Assembly (NCBI GenBank): GCA_900546285.1
Contig: URCJ01000001.1
Coordinates: forward strand, 1 to 64,000
DNA length: 64,000 nt
Reading direction: 5' to 3'
Source: an uncultured Solobacterium sp.
GTDB lineage: Bacteria > Bacillota_I > Bacilli_A > Erysipelotrichales > Erysipelotrichaceae
Shown here piece after piece: positions 51,761 through 61,513 of the stretch; the first letter of the stretch is position 1, and every line of letters begins with the position of its first letter. The position numbers and the translations under genes are program-made. The notes under the pieces are model-generated. The model made no database searches. It was not told the origin of the DNA and worked only from the letters and a program-made list of their open reading frames with translations.

Positions 51761-53210
51761 TTTTAAGGGCATAAAGTTTAAGACCTGGCTATATTTTTTA
51801 TTTTTTTCTTGTTTAATGCTGGTGCTATTAGGCTTTTTGTTGGTGGCTTTGATTAAGCCTTATTATCGTGAGAATCGTATTAAGATGATTGATACCCTTG
51901 TTTCGACAATTGAGAATGAGCTTTTGGTTAATAAGCCAAGTGAGGCGTCTATCTCAAAGACTGATAGGCTTGTGAATAATAATAATGTTTGTGCTATTAT
52001 TTATAATCAAAATGGTAGAAGGGTTTATAGTGCTGATTCTTTGGGTGAGTTATGTGTTTTTGATGAGTCTATTAATATCGATGGTGATGATTTAGTTGTT
52101 TATGATGATGGTACTAAGCTTGTTGATAAATTGAATGAATATAATGTGATAAGTGAGACTTTAACATCTCCTACTACGGATTTGGAGATGCTACTGTATG
52201 GTAAGAAGGTTTCTATTAATTTGGCTAATTATTATCTTTTGGTTAATGCACCATTAGAATTGCTTGATTCATATGTCGATTTTATTTTGAAGCAGTATTT
52301 GTTGTTGTCGATGTTTATAGTGATTTTGGCTTTGATTGTCTCTTTTTTGTTGGCAAATAAGATTACTTCCCCGATTGTTAATATGCAAAAAGAGGCTAGT
52401 AAACTAGCAGATGGCGATTATCATGTAAGTTTTAAGAGTGATAAAGAGTCTTATAGTGAGATTAATGCGTTAGCTAGTACCCTTGATGATGCGACAGAAA
52501 AACTTTCAAAAATTGATGAGCTTAGAAAGGATTTACTTGCGAATGTGTCTCATGATTTAAGGACGCCGATTACTTTGATTAGGTCTTATGCGGAGATGAT
52601 TAAGGATATTTCAGGTGATGATCCAATTAAGAGGGATCAACATTTGGATGTTATTATCGATGAGACAGAATATTTGACTAAACTTATTAATGATATGCAA
52701 GAGTATTCAAAGCTTCAGGCTGGTTTTATTAATTTGAATAAGTCTAATTTTGATATTGAGAAGTCTATTACAAATGTATGTAAACTGTTGTCTGGCTTAA
52801 TGAAGGAAAAAAATATCACCCTAAAGAAGGGTCTTAAGAGTGTAATTGTTTATGGTGATGAGACAAAGATATCGGAAGTGATATACAATTATCTTTCTAA
52901 TGCGATTAAGCATTCAGATGAAAATTCAACTATTTATGTTTCTATTAGGGATAGTGAAGATAGTTTGTATTTTGAGGTTAAAGATGAGGGCGATGGTATA
53001 AGTGAGAAAGATCTTCCCTTTATTTGGGATCGCTATTACAAGATTGATAAGAATTTTAGAAGGAATGAGAATTCAACTGGATTGGGTTTGGCTATTGCGA
53101 AGGCTATTTTAGAGGCTCATGGTGCTAAGTATGGCGTAGTTTCTAAAGTAGGTGAAGGGTCAACTTTCTATTTTGAGTTGTCAAAGGATTATGATGATGA
53201 GACAGAATGA
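51750..53210 (+). CDS. Sensor histidine kinase
   Basis: 486 residues from a TTG start with an AGAGGATTGGG Shine-Dalgarno region. Membrane helices near 11-35 and 180-202 flank an extracytoplasmic domain of about 140 residues. HAMP, then HisKA with the phospho-His in NVSHDLRTPITL near 268, then HATPase with N box (NAIKHSD), DEGDGI and STGLGLAIAK motifs. The partner regulator overlaps upstream. The signal is not known. Confidence 0.9.
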   Translation: MRFNFKGIKFKTWLYFLFFSCLMLVLLGFLLVALIKPYYRENRIKMIDTLVSTIENELLVNKPSEASISKTDRLVNNNNVCAIIYNQNGRRVYSADSLGELCVFDESINIDGDDLVVYDDGTKLVDKLNEYNVISETLTSPTTDLEMLLYGKKVSINLANYYLLVNAPLELLDSYVDFILKQYLLLSMFIVILALIVSFLLANKITSPIVNMQKEASKLADGDYHVSFKSDKESYSEINALASTLDDATEKLSKIDELRKDLLANVSHDLRTPITLIRSYAEMIKDISGDDPIKRDQHLDVIIDETEYLTKLINDMQEYSKLQAGFINLNKSNFDIEKSITNVCKLLSGLMKEKNITLKKGLKSVIVYGDETKISEVIYNYLSNAIKHSDENSTIYVSIRDSEDSLYFEVKDEGDGISEKDLPFIWDRYYKIDKNFRRNENSTGLGLAIAKAILEAHGAKYGVVSKVGEGSTFYFELSKDYDDETE

Positions 53211-53856
53211 TTATTTGAAGTTTATTAATTATGAGATTGAACAGGATTCTGAAATGTTTAAGGTTAATTCAGATACTGCGGCTTTGGGCATGTTTTTAGA
53301 GCCTTTAAAGAAGAAGACGGTTTTGGATTTGGGTACTAATAATGGTGCTTTACTTTTGTATGCTCATTATCATAATGCGGGTCATTTGATTGGGGTGGAT
53401 ATTTTTAAGGAGCCACTTGAATTGGCAAATGATAATTTAAAAAGGTATACAGATGATTATGAACTTATTAATTCAAGGATTCAGGACTTGGATATTGAGC
53501 CTGTTGATGTAGTGATTTGTAATCCACCTTTCTTTGAGATGGGCAATGTAAGAAGTAATAAGTTTTATAAGACGGCGATGTTTGAGGAGACTTTGCTGCT
53601 AGATGATATGTTTAAAGCTTTTAGGAAGAATATGAAGGATAATGGTGAGGTTTATACTTTATATCCTGCTGAGAGGTTTCCTGAGTTTTATAATATGTGT
53701 CTAAAGTATAAGCTTAAGATTATGAAGATTGCCTTTGTGCATGATGAGAATAGACCTTATGCGTCTAGGTTTGTGGCTAAGTTAAAGATTGGTCCAATGA
53801 CTAAGCTTAAGGTGTTAAAACCAATTATGATTAAGAATGGAATATTTGAGGTGTAG
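53194..53856 (+). CDS. TrmN6/YabB-like N6-adenine tRNA methyltransferase
   Basis: About 220 residues. SAM loop VLDLGTNNGAL near 40-50 and the catalytic NPPFFEMG motif, near 108-115, which flips out an adenine amino group. The family includes TrmN6 (m6A37 of tRNA-Val) and Bacillus YabB. Three ATGs in a row lie at 53191-53199; 53194 is best spaced from AAGG. It overlaps the kinase gene by 17 bases and ends with a terminator. Confidence 0.8.
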   Translation: MMRQNDYLKFINYEIEQDSEMFKVNSDTAALGMFLEPLKKKTVLDLGTNNGALLLYAHYHNAGHLIGVDIFKEPLELANDNLKRYTDDYELINSRIQDLDIEPVDVVICNPPFFEMGNVRSNKFYKTAMFEETLLLDDMFKAFRKNMKDNGEVYTLYPAERFPEFYNMCLKYKLKIMKIAFVHDENRPYASRFVAKLKIGPMTKLKVLKPIMIKNGIFEV

Positions 53857-53870
53857 ATGCACCTTTTTTA
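53849..53870 (+). terminator. Terminator of the dnaE operon
   Basis: Stem AGGTG / CACCT with a TAGATG loop and T6. The stem starts before the last stop codon. Confidence 0.7.
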
Positions 53871-53965
53871 AATATGTAAAAAACTTTCAGAAAATAAATG
53901 CGCAAAGAATTAACCTTTTTATGCGGTTTTTGTAAGCATGTGGTAACTAAGGTGGGCGCTGATGA

Positions 53966-54025
53966 GTAAAGCGCTTACAATTTAAAAAATATCATGTATA
54001 ATTAGAGGCGATGGAAGCGCTTGCA
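53966..54025 (+). promoter_or_regulatory. mgl promoter with two GCGC operators
   Basis: -35 CTTACA (53974-53979), 17-base spacer, -10 TATAAT (53997-54002). Operator 1, TAAAGCGCTTACA, lies over the -35 box. Operator 2, TGGAAGCGCTTGCA (54012-54025), matches the CcpA cre consensus and sits just after the transcription start. Two such sites one on each side of the polymerase suggest strong repression by CcpA or a LacI-family sugar regulator. Confidence 0.78.
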
Positions 54026-54087
54026 CAGACTTGGGGTGTATGGAGCTTACAAAATTTAGGTACTAAAGGTACAAAAGAGGAGAACAA

Positions 54088-55197
54088 ATGAAAAAAATTT
54101 TAACTGTCTTACTTAGTATTGCAATGATCTTTACATTGGCTGCTTGTAGTGGTGGTAGTGATGACAATGGTGGTGCTACTACTACTGGTGGTAGTGATGT
54201 AGAACAAGTTGCAGTATTCTGGTACACATTCGCTGATGACTATTTGTCAACTGTACGTGCTGCTTTAAATAATGAATTTAAGGCTGCTGGTGTTTCTTAC
54301 AAGGACTATGATGGTAACGGTAACCAAACAGATCAAACAAACCAAATCACTACTGCTTTAGCTGCTGGTGTTAAGGTGTTAGTTGTAAACCAAGTTGAAT
54401 CTAACTCTGTTGATACTACTAAGGCTATCTTAGATGCTGCTAAGGCTGCTGATGCAAAGGTTGTATTCTTCAATAGATCAATTTCTGCTGATGATGCTGA
54501 AGCTGAAGCATTATTAAATGAATATGGTTCTGCATTCGTTGGTACTGACTATGAACAAGCTGGTCACTACGAAGGTAAGATCATTGGTGATTACTTACTA
54601 GCTAACTATGATGCATTAGATCTAAACAAAGATGGTAAGATTTCTTACGTTATGTTAAAGGGTCAAGAAGGTAATACAGAAGCTATCGCTAGAACTCAAT
54701 TCTCAGTTGAAGATGCTAACGCTATGTTAAAAGAAGCTGGCAAGCCTGAATTAGCTTACTATGATGAAAAGGCTACTACTCAATACTTAGTAGATGCTAA
54801 CGGTACTTGGTCTCAAGAAGCTGCATTCAATCATTTAGAAACAGTATTAGCTCAATACAATGAAGCTAACAACAATATGCCTGAATTAATCATCGCTAAC
54901 AATGATGGTATGGCTCTAGGTGCTATCCAATCATTACAAGGCCATGGTTATAACGATGGTAAGGGTACTACTATTCCAGTATTTGGTGTTGATGCTATCC
55001 AAGCTGCAAAAGACGCTATCGATGCTGGTAACATGACTGGTACAGTAAAACAAGATGGTGAAGGTATGGCTAAGGTTGTTTGCTTAACTGCTAATAACTT
55101 AATCGCTGGTGAAGCTCCAGTTACTAACATTCCTGCTGAATATGAAGCAGTTGGTACATGGAGAGTTAACATTCCTTATTCAGCTTATACTAAATAA
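54088..55197 (+). CDS. mglB: Galactose-type sugar-binding lipoprotein (MglB-like)
   Basis: 369 residues. Signal peptide with lipobox LAAC (Cys at 20) anchors it outside the membrane. The mature part is a periplasmic-binding-protein type 1 fold. The calcium-binding loop DLNKDGKIS near 172-180 is the hallmark of the galactose/glucose-binding protein MglB. It delivers sugar to MglA-MglC. A leader of about 80 bases and an AGAGGAG Shine-Dalgarno precede it. Confidence 0.9.
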   Translation: MKKILTVLLSIAMIFTLAACSGGSDDNGGATTTGGSDVEQVAVFWYTFADDYLSTVRAALNNEFKAAGVSYKDYDGNGNQTDQTNQITTALAAGVKVLVVNQVESNSVDTTKAILDAAKAADAKVVFFNRSISADDAEAEALLNEYGSAFVGTDYEQAGHYEGKIIGDYLLANYDALDLNKDGKISYVMLKGQEGNTEAIARTQFSVEDANAMLKEAGKPELAYYDEKATTQYLVDANGTWSQEAAFNHLETVLAQYNEANNNMPELIIANNDGMALGAIQSLQGHGYNDGKGTTIPVFGVDAIQAAKDAIDAGNMTGTVKQDGEGMAKVVCLTANNLIAGEAPVTNIPAEYEAVGTWRVNIPYSAYTK

Positions 55198-55218
55198 TTT
55201 AGCTTAACTGATTAACTA

Positions 55219-55245
55219 AGTAGCCACGCTAAAGGCGTGGCTACT
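55219..55245 (+). terminator. Hairpin between mglB and mglA
   Basis: Very stable stem AGTAGCCACGC / GCGTGGCTACT with a TAAAG loop, but no T tract follows. More likely an mRNA stabiliser or partial terminator that keeps mglB in excess. Confidence 0.6.
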
Positions 55246-55279
55246 ATTATATTTAACTAACATAAAGGGGACTAATTTT

Positions 55280-56782
55280 ATGGCAAATGATGTATTGCTT
55301 AGAATGGAACATATCAGTAAGTCATTCCCAGGTGTTAAGGCGCTAGATGATGTACAACTAACTGTTAAGGCGGGTACAGTACATGCTCTTATGGGTGAGA
55401 ATGGTGCCGGGAAATCTACTTTGATGAAATGTTTATTCTCTGTTTACCACAAGGATAGTGGTCATATCTATCTTGAGGGTGAAGAAGTAGACTTTAAGGA
55501 TTCCAAAGAAGCTTTGGAACACGGTGTAGCGATGGTACACCAAGAACTTAATCAAGCTTTAAAAAGAAATGTAATGGATAACATGTGGCTAGGTCGTTAT
55601 CCTAAGGTTGATGGCTTCCCGCTATTTACAAGTGAGAAGAAAATGTATAAGGCCACAAAAGAAATTTTTGATCAATTAGAAGTTAATGTTGATCCTAAAA
55701 CAGTTATGTCAACAATGCCTGTATCTCAAAGACAAATGGTCGAGATTGCTAAGGCAGTATCATATAATTCGAAGGTTATCGTATTTGACGAACCAACATC
55801 TTCTTTGACTGAAGTTGAGGTTGAACATTTATTTAAGATTATCAACCAATTGAAGGCAAAGGGTTGTGGTATCATCTATATTTCTCATAAGATGGATGAA
55901 ATCTTGAGAATTTCAGATGAAGTAACTATCATGCGTGATGGAAAATACATAACTACAAAAGACGCAAAAGATTTAACAACTAATGAAATTATTAAGTTGA
56001 TGGTAGGTAGAGAGCTTACTAATGTATATCCTGTTAAGGATAATGTTATTGGTGAACCGCTTCTTGAAGTTAAGAATCTTACTGCTGAATATTCTAAATT
56101 AAATGATGTTTCATTTAAGGCAAATAGAGGTGAGATCTTAGGCATTGCTGGACTTGATGCAAGTGGTCGTACAGAATTACTTGAAAACATCTTCGGTAAT
56201 GCGACAAGAAAGAGTGGCGAGATTTATCTTGACGGTAAGCTTGTAAAGAACAAGAATCCTCGTGAATCAATTAAAAATGGTTTCGCTCTAGTTACAGAAG
56301 AAAGAAGAGCTACTGGTATCTTCGGTATCCGTGATATCCAAGCTAATACTTGTATTTCTTCGCTAGATAAGTATATGAATGGTCCATTCTTGAATGATAA
56401 GAAGATGTATGATGCTACACAGTGGGGTATTGACTCCCTAAAGACAAAGACTCCAAACCAAAAGACAAGAATTGAGTCTTTATCAGGTGGTAACCAACAG
56501 AAAGTTATTATCGCAAGATGGTTATTAACAGAGCCAGATGTTCTACTACTAGATGAACCAACAAGAGGTATCGACGTTGGTGCTAAGTATGAAATCTATG
56601 AATTGATTATTAATTTGGCTAAGCAAGGAAAATGTGTACTAATGGTATCTTCGGAAATGGCTGAACTATTAGGTGTATGCGATAGAATCTTGGTAATGAG
56701 TGGTGGTCGTTTAGCAGGTGAAGTTGATGCTAAGACAGCTACACAGGAAGAGATTATGACTCTTGCTGCTAAATATGCATAA
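55280..56782 (+). CDS. mglA: Sugar ABC transporter ATPase (MglA-like)
   Basis: 500 residues, two fused ABC domains. First: Walker A GENGAGKST near 40, VSQRQMVEIAKA signature, Walker B VIVFDEPTS. Second: degenerate Walker A (GLDASGRTE), LSGGNQQK signature and Walker B VLLLDEPTRGIDVG. This is the CUT2 arrangement. An AAAGGGGA Shine-Dalgarno lies upstream, and mglC follows after 18 bases. Confidence 0.92.
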   Translation: MANDVLLRMEHISKSFPGVKALDDVQLTVKAGTVHALMGENGAGKSTLMKCLFSVYHKDSGHIYLEGEEVDFKDSKEALEHGVAMVHQELNQALKRNVMDNMWLGRYPKVDGFPLFTSEKKMYKATKEIFDQLEVNVDPKTVMSTMPVSQRQMVEIAKAVSYNSKVIVFDEPTSSLTEVEVEHLFKIINQLKAKGCGIIYISHKMDEILRISDEVTIMRDGKYITTKDAKDLTTNEIIKLMVGRELTNVYPVKDNVIGEPLLEVKNLTAEYSKLNDVSFKANRGEILGIAGLDASGRTELLENIFGNATRKSGEIYLDGKLVKNKNPRESIKNGFALVTEERRATGIFGIRDIQANTCISSLDKYMNGPFLNDKKMYDATQWGIDSLKTKTPNQKTRIESLSGGNQQKVIIARWLLTEPDVLLLDEPTRGIDVGAKYEIYELIINLAKQGKCVLMVSSEMAELLGVCDRILVMSGGRLAGEVDAKTATQEEIMTLAAKYA

Positions 56783-56800
56783 ATTAGGGGGATGACACTA

Positions 56801-57826
56801 ATGTCTGAAAAGAATAACAAATTTGATTCTAAAAAGCTTGTAGACTTTTTATTCAACAATGCGATGTTCATTATCATTGCGTTGGTAATTGTATATGTTG
56901 CGATTAAAAGACCTGCTTTCTTAGGTACTGCTTCAATCGTTAACGTAATCTCATTGACTGCATCTAAGCTTCCAATTGCTTTAGGTGTTGGTGGTTGTAT
57001 TGTTTTGGCTGGTACCGATATTTCTGCTGGTAGAATTGTTGGTTTATCTGCCGTTGTTACTGCTTCATTATTGACTACATCTTCTAAGATTTGGCCAAAT
57101 ATGACACAAGCTCTACCTATTCCAGTTGTATTGTTAATTGTTGTTTTGATTGGTGCTGCTATTGGTTTTGTGAATGGTTTCTCTGTTGCGAAGTTTAGCT
57201 TACACCCATATATCGTTACATTATCAACACAACTTATTACTTATGGTATTATTCTTGTTTATATGATGTCTGGTACAAATAATGGCCAAACATTATCAGG
57301 TATGATTGAACCATATAAGAATTTGATTGCTGGTCCACTTTTCAAGATTGGTACAGTTGCTGTTCCTAAATATGTGCTATACTCATTAATCTTCTTAATT
57401 GTAATGTGGGTTATTTGGAACAAGACTGAATTTGGTAAGAATATGTTTGCGGTAGGTTCTAATAAGACTGCTGCTGAAGTATCTGGTGTTAACGTTGAAA
57501 AGACAATCATCTTAGTATTCGTTCTTGCTGGTGTTATGTATTCATTAGCCGGATTTATCGATGCTGCTAGAGTTGGTAGTGCTACTGCTAATACAGGTCT
57601 AAACTATGAAGCCGATGCAATTTCTGCTTGTGTAATCGGTGGTGTATCATTCGTTGGTGGTACTGGTAAGATTTCTGGATTATTTATCGGTGTTGTACTA
57701 CTTCAATTAATTTTCGTTGCTCTTAACTTCTTAGCAGTAAATCAAAATATGCTTTATATCATTAAGGGTTTAATTATTTTGATTGCTTGTGCTATTGATA
57801 TGCGTAAATATCTAACTAAGAAATAA
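56801..57826 (+). CDS. mglC: Sugar ABC transporter permease (MglC-like)
   Basis: 341 residues, about 8-10 membrane segments, BPD_transp_2 family, with the AGTDISAGRIVGLSA, FSLHPYIVTLSTQLI and GSNKTAAEVSGVNVEK segments typical of MglC/RbsC. The ATG at 56801 is spaced correctly from AGGGGG; the upstream ATG at 56792 touches it. The stop overlaps the next start as TAATG. Confidence 0.9.
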   Translation: MSEKNNKFDSKKLVDFLFNNAMFIIIALVIVYVAIKRPAFLGTASIVNVISLTASKLPIALGVGGCIVLAGTDISAGRIVGLSAVVTASLLTTSSKIWPNMTQALPIPVVLLIVVLIGAAIGFVNGFSVAKFSLHPYIVTLSTQLITYGIILVYMMSGTNNGQTLSGMIEPYKNLIAGPLFKIGTVAVPKYVLYSLIFLIVMWVIWNKTEFGKNMFAVGSNKTAAEVSGVNVEKTIILVFVLAGVMYSLAGFIDAARVGSATANTGLNYEADAISACVIGGVSFVGGTGKISGLFIGVVLLQLIFVALNFLAVNQNMLYIIKGLIILIACAIDMRKYLTKK

Positions 57827-58218
57827 TGGAAGATAAGGAAATTAAAAAAACCGAATCTAATAATAATGGCGAGCCTAATAGCTCGCCATTACAACTAAGA
57901 GGTCTTTATTCAAAAGTAAAGATTTCAGTAAAGACTCTTGATAAGATTATCGGTGTATTGTTTGTGGCAATCGTTATTTGTGTCGTTATTGGTTTGACTA
58001 ATAATGGTTTCAAAGTAGATTTTAATTCTTTGGGTGGCTCTTATATTGAACCTAAACGATATGAATATGGTGAAAAGGTTGAGGTAGAAAATCCAACAAG
58101 AGAGGGTTATGAATTTGATTATTGGGCACTCGATGAAAATTGTAATATCAGAGCTAATCTAGATACGATGATTGTTGATAGCGATTTTATCTTATATGCT
58201 TGTTGGTTAAAAAAATAA
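57826..58218 (+). CDS. Membrane protein with InlB B-repeat domain
   Basis: 130 residues. A Lys/Asn-rich cytoplasmic N-terminus (about 1-38), one membrane helix (about 40-58) and an extracellular domain (about 62-130) that matches the InlB B-repeat/Flg_new pattern: VDFNSLGGSYIEP, then NPTREGYEFDYW and a final YACW. Such repeats are normally parts of large surface proteins. Here a single copy is co-translated with a sugar permease (one-base overlap). An accessory or surface role for the transporter is only a guess. Confidence 0.75.
   Translation: MEDKEIKKTESNNNGEPNSSPLQLRGLYSKVKISVKTLDKIIGVLFVAIVICVVIGLTNNGFKVDFNSLGGSYIEPKRYEYGEKVEVENPTREGYEFDYWALDENCNIRANLDTMIVDSDFILYACWLKK
57864..57891 (+). 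repeat. Perfect 11-bp hairpin inside a reading frame
   Basis: TAATGGCGAGC / GCTCGCCATTA with a CTAATA loop, G+C-rich in its core, 38 bases after the ATG of the InlB-repeat protein and 37 bases after the mglC stop. There is no T tract. It resembles the hairpin after mglB in position relative to a transporter gene. Confidence 0.85.
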
Positions 58219-58238
58219 ACGTGAGTTTATTTTTTTTA
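58214..58238 (+). terminator. Terminator of the mgl operon
   Basis: Stem AATAAAC / GTTTATT, GTGA loop, T8. Confidence 0.8.
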
Positions 58239-58243
58239 TATAG

Positions 58244-58249
58244 TAATAT
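58244..58249 (+). promoter_or_regulatory. -10 box of degV, leaderless type
   Basis: TAATAT, 6 bases before the ATG at 58256, just behind the preceding terminator. No good -35 box. Confidence 0.45.
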
Positions 58250-58255
58250 GTAGAT

Positions 58256-59107
58256 ATGTTAAAAATTATTACAGATAGTGCTAGTGATATTACATTAGCC
58301 CAAGCTAAAGAGCTTAACGTTGACATGATTTCTCTTAATGTGACTTTTGAAGGAAAAACATATAAAGAGGAAAAGGATATATCTAAAGAAGAATTTTTTG
58401 ATTTGTTGGTAAATAGTCCATCATTTCCAATAACTTCTCAACCCGCTCCAAGTGAGCTTATGGAAATATTAGAAGAGGCAAAAAAGAATAATGATGAGGT
58501 GATTGGCATTTTCTTGTCTTCTAAGATTTCTGGTACTTATGATAATGCAGTTATGATCAAGAATATGGTTGAGATTGATAATTGTCATTTTATAGATTCT
58601 TTGAGTTGTTCATGTGGTGAAAGATATTTGGTTAATGAAGCTTGTAGGATGAGAGAAGAAGGCATTAACTTTAATGATATCGTAAGTACTTTAGAGGAGC
58701 TTAAGACAAGAGTTAGAGTTATGGCTGGTGCTGATAACCTAGATTATTTAGCCAAAGGTGGTAGAGTCAATGCGGTTGCTCATAAGGTTGGTAACTTGTT
58801 GAAGTTTAAACCGTTGGTTACTTTAGACTTGGAGGGTAAAGTATCTTTGTTTTCTAAGCCTAGGGGTACTAAGAGTGCGATTGAGGAATTGGTTTTAAAG
58901 TTAGTTAATGAAAGGTTAGATGAAAGATTTCCTATATGTGCCTTATATACACCTAGTATTGGTAATATGTTGAAACTTGTTGAGAAGCTAGCCAATGTTG
59001 GTGTTGAGATTCATGAATTTAATAAGCATATGATTGGTGCTGTTATTGGTTCTCATTTGGGTCCAAATAGCTTTGGTTTAGCTTATGTTGTTAAGGAAAA
59101 TAAGTAA
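58256..59107 (+). CDS. DegV-family fatty-acid-binding protein
   Basis: 283 residues. The N-terminal ITDSASDI, TSQPAPSELME near 61-71, LSSKISGTYDNA near 89-100 and IGSHLGPNSFGL near the C-terminus are DegV signatures. DegV proteins bind a fatty acid, and some (FakB) hand it to the kinase FakA for phospholipid synthesis; whether this one is a FakB is not shown by context. Single-gene unit with its own terminator. Confidence 0.9.
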   Translation: MLKIITDSASDITLAQAKELNVDMISLNVTFEGKTYKEEKDISKEEFFDLLVNSPSFPITSQPAPSELMEILEEAKKNNDEVIGIFLSSKISGTYDNAVMIKNMVEIDNCHFIDSLSCSCGERYLVNEACRMREEGINFNDIVSTLEELKTRVRVMAGADNLDYLAKGGRVNAVAHKVGNLLKFKPLVTLDLEGKVSLFSKPRGTKSAIEELVLKLVNERLDERFPICALYTPSIGNMLKLVEKLANVGVEIHEFNKHMIGAVIGSHLGPNSFGLAYVVKENK

Positions 59108-59130
59108 CGGTAGTAATACCGTTATTTTTG
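59105..59130 (+). terminator. Terminator after degV
   Basis: Stem TAACGGTA / TACCGTTA, GTAA loop, T5. It includes the stop codon. Confidence 0.83.
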
Positions 59131-59164
59131 TTAGGGGAACATCATTTTTAATAGTGAAAATATT

Positions 59165-59254
59165 AATATACAAAATATTGTATATTTTGAGCATTATGGT
59201 TGCTAAAATGATGCAAAAATATTACAATAAACGACGTAAAACGACGATGTCGTT
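59165..59254 (+). promoter_or_regulatory. pflB regulatory region with two dyads
   Basis: A perfect 9-4-9 palindrome AATATACAA/TTGTATATT (59165-59186) lies upstream of an extended -10 TGC-TAAAAT (59204-59209). A second dyad, AACGAC-GAT-GTCGTT (59240-59254), is in the leader, preceded by another ACGACG word at 59231. They could bind a redox or fermentation regulator; neither matches a site I can name with confidence. Confidence 0.55.
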
Positions 59255-59275
59255 GTTTATATAGAAAGAGGTAGT

Positions 59276-61513
59276 ATGAAAGAACAGTGGAGCGGATTTA
59301 AAAGTGGCAAGTGGTGCAATGAAATTGATGTAAGGGATTTCATTCAAACTAACTACAAGCCATATGATGGTGATGAGAGTTTCTTAGCTGGTGCAACAGA
59401 GGCAACTGATAAGCTATGGGGCGAATTACAAATTTTACAAAAGGAAGAAAGAGCCAAGGGTGGCGTGCTTGATATGGAAACTGAAGTAGTAAGTGGTATT
59501 ACTGCTTATGGTGCTGCATATCTTGATAAAGATTTAGAAAAGGTTGTTGGTTTACAAACAGATAAGCCATTAAAGAGAGCATTTATGCCTTATGGTGGTA
59601 TCCGTATGGCTGAACAAAGCTGTCAAATGTATGGTTATGAACCAAGTCAAGAGTTACATGATATTTTTACTAAGTATCATACAACTCACTCTGATGCAGT
59701 TTTCTCTTGTTATACAAAGGAAATGAAGACTGCAAGACATAACAAGATTATTACAGGTTTACCTGATACTTATGGTAGAGGTAGAATTGTTGGTGACTAT
59801 AGAAGAATCGCCTTATACGGTATTGATTATCTAATCGAATGTAAACAAAATGATTTAGATGAATACGGTGGCGGTTTAATGGATGAAGTCGTTTGTCGTC
59901 AAAAGGAAGAGATTGCTAAGCAAATCAAGGCTTTAAAGGCTATGAAGGAAATGGCTTTAAGCTATGGTTTCGATATTTCTTTACCTGCAAAGGATTCATA
60001 TGAAGCTGCGCAATGGCTATACTTTGGTTATTTAGCTGCTATTAAGACTCAAAATGGTGCTGCTATGTCAGTAGGTAGAATTGCTACTTTCTTAGATATC
60101 TATTTTGAAAGAGACTTAGCTAGTGGTAAGTATACTGAATCTGAGATTCAAGAGATCGTTGACCATTTAACTATGAAGTTTAGAATGGTTAAGTTCGCTA
60201 GAGTTGAAAGCTATAACCAATTATTCTCTGGTGACCCAGTATGGGCAACACTTGATTTAGCTGGTGCTGGTGTAGATGGTAGAAGTATGGTTACTAAGAC
60301 TGACTTCCGTTTCTTGCATACTTTAGAGAATATGGGACCTTCTCCTGAACCAAATGTTACTGTTTTATATACTTCAAGACTTCCTGAAGGCTTTAAGAAG
60401 TATGCAGCTAAGATTTCAGTAGATACAAGTTCTATTCAATATGAAAATGATGATGTAATGCGTGTTGTTTGGGGTGATGACTATGCAATTTGTTGTTGTG
60501 TAAGTGCTACTCAAACTGGTAAGGAAATGCAATTCTTTGGTGCTAGAGCTAACTTAGCTAAGTGTCTTCTTTACGCTATCAATGGTGGTAAGGATGAAAA
60601 GACTAAGATGCAAGTTGGTCCTATCTATCAACCAATTACTTCTGAATACTTAGATTTCGAAGAAGTAATGACTAAGTATGACTTAATGATGAGTTGGTTG
60701 GCTAAGTTATATGTAAATACATTAAACTTAATCCACTATATGCATGATAAGTACTATTATGAAGCAGCTCAAATGGCTTTAATTGATACTGAAGTAAGAA
60801 GAACTTTCGCTACTGGTATTGCGGGTTTCAGTCATGTTGTTGACTCATTAAGTGCTATTAAATATGCTAAGGTTAAGACAATTAGAGATGAAGATGGTCT
60901 TGTAGTTGATTATGAAGTTGAGGGTGATTTCCCAAGATACGGTAATGATGATGATAGAGCAGATGATATCGCTATTTGGTTATTAAAGACTTTCTTAGAG
61001 AAGGTTAAGGAAAACCATACTTATAGAAATTCTGAGGCTACTACTTCAATTCTTACTATCACTTCAAATGTTGTATATGGTAAGGCTACAGGTTCTTTAC
61101 CTGATGGTAGAAAGGCTGGTGAACCATTATCTCCAGGTGCTAACCCAGCTTATGGTGCTGAAAAGAATGGTTTAATTTCTTCATTAAATTCAGTTGCTAA
61201 GTTGCCTTATGAATATGCTCTTGATGGCATTTCAAATACACAAACTATTAACCCTGATGCACTAGGTCATAGTGAGGATGAAAGAGTTAATAACTTAGTT
61301 AACGTATTAGATGGTTACTTCGATAGAGGTGCTCACCACTTGAATGTTAACGTGTTCGGTGTAGAAAAGTTAAAAGATGCTATGGAACATCCAGAAAAAC
61401 CAGAATATGCAAACTTCACAATTAGAGTTTCTGGTTATGCTGTTAAGTTCATTGACTTGACTCGTGAACAACAACTAGATGTTATCAGCAGAACTTGTCA
61501 TGACCACATGTAA
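59276..61513 (+). CDS. pflB: Formate C-acetyltransferase (pyruvate formate-lyase) PflB
   Basis: 745 residues, the usual length. It converts pyruvate and CoA to acetyl-CoA and formate without oxygen. The N-terminal WSGFKSGKW, the active-site cysteine pair in AICCCVSAT near 402-409 and the glycyl-radical loop RVSGYAVKF near 721-729 are all present. It has a leader of about 60 bases with AGAGG. The activase gene overlaps its end, and codon use is that of a highly expressed gene. Confidence 0.97.
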   Translation: MKEQWSGFKSGKWCNEIDVRDFIQTNYKPYDGDESFLAGATEATDKLWGELQILQKEERAKGGVLDMETEVVSGITAYGAAYLDKDLEKVVGLQTDKPLKRAFMPYGGIRMAEQSCQMYGYEPSQELHDIFTKYHTTHSDAVFSCYTKEMKTARHNKIITGLPDTYGRGRIVGDYRRIALYGIDYLIECKQNDLDEYGGGLMDEVVCRQKEEIAKQIKALKAMKEMALSYGFDISLPAKDSYEAAQWLYFGYLAAIKTQNGAAMSVGRIATFLDIYFERDLASGKYTESEIQEIVDHLTMKFRMVKFARVESYNQLFSGDPVWATLDLAGAGVDGRSMVTKTDFRFLHTLENMGPSPEPNVTVLYTSRLPEGFKKYAAKISVDTSSIQYENDDVMRVVWGDDYAICCCVSATQTGKEMQFFGARANLAKCLLYAINGGKDEKTKMQVGPIYQPITSEYLDFEEVMTKYDLMMSWLAKLYVNTLNLIHYMHDKYYYEAAQMALIDTEVRRTFATGIAGFSHVVDSLSAIKYAKVKTIRDEDGLVVDYEVEGDFPRYGNDDDRADDIAIWLLKTFLEKVKENHTYRNSEATTSILTITSNVVYGKATGSLPDGRKAGEPLSPGANPAYGAEKNGLISSLNSVAKLPYEYALDGISNTQTINPDALGHSEDERVNNLVNVLDGYFDRGAHHLNVNVFGVEKLKDAMEHPEKPEYANFTIRVSGYAVKFIDLTREQQLDVISRTCHDHM

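Noticed and set aside
53857..54087. A riboswitch in the long mglB leader
   Set aside because: The region is explained by a promoter and two operators, and no known aptamer core or leader terminator is seen.
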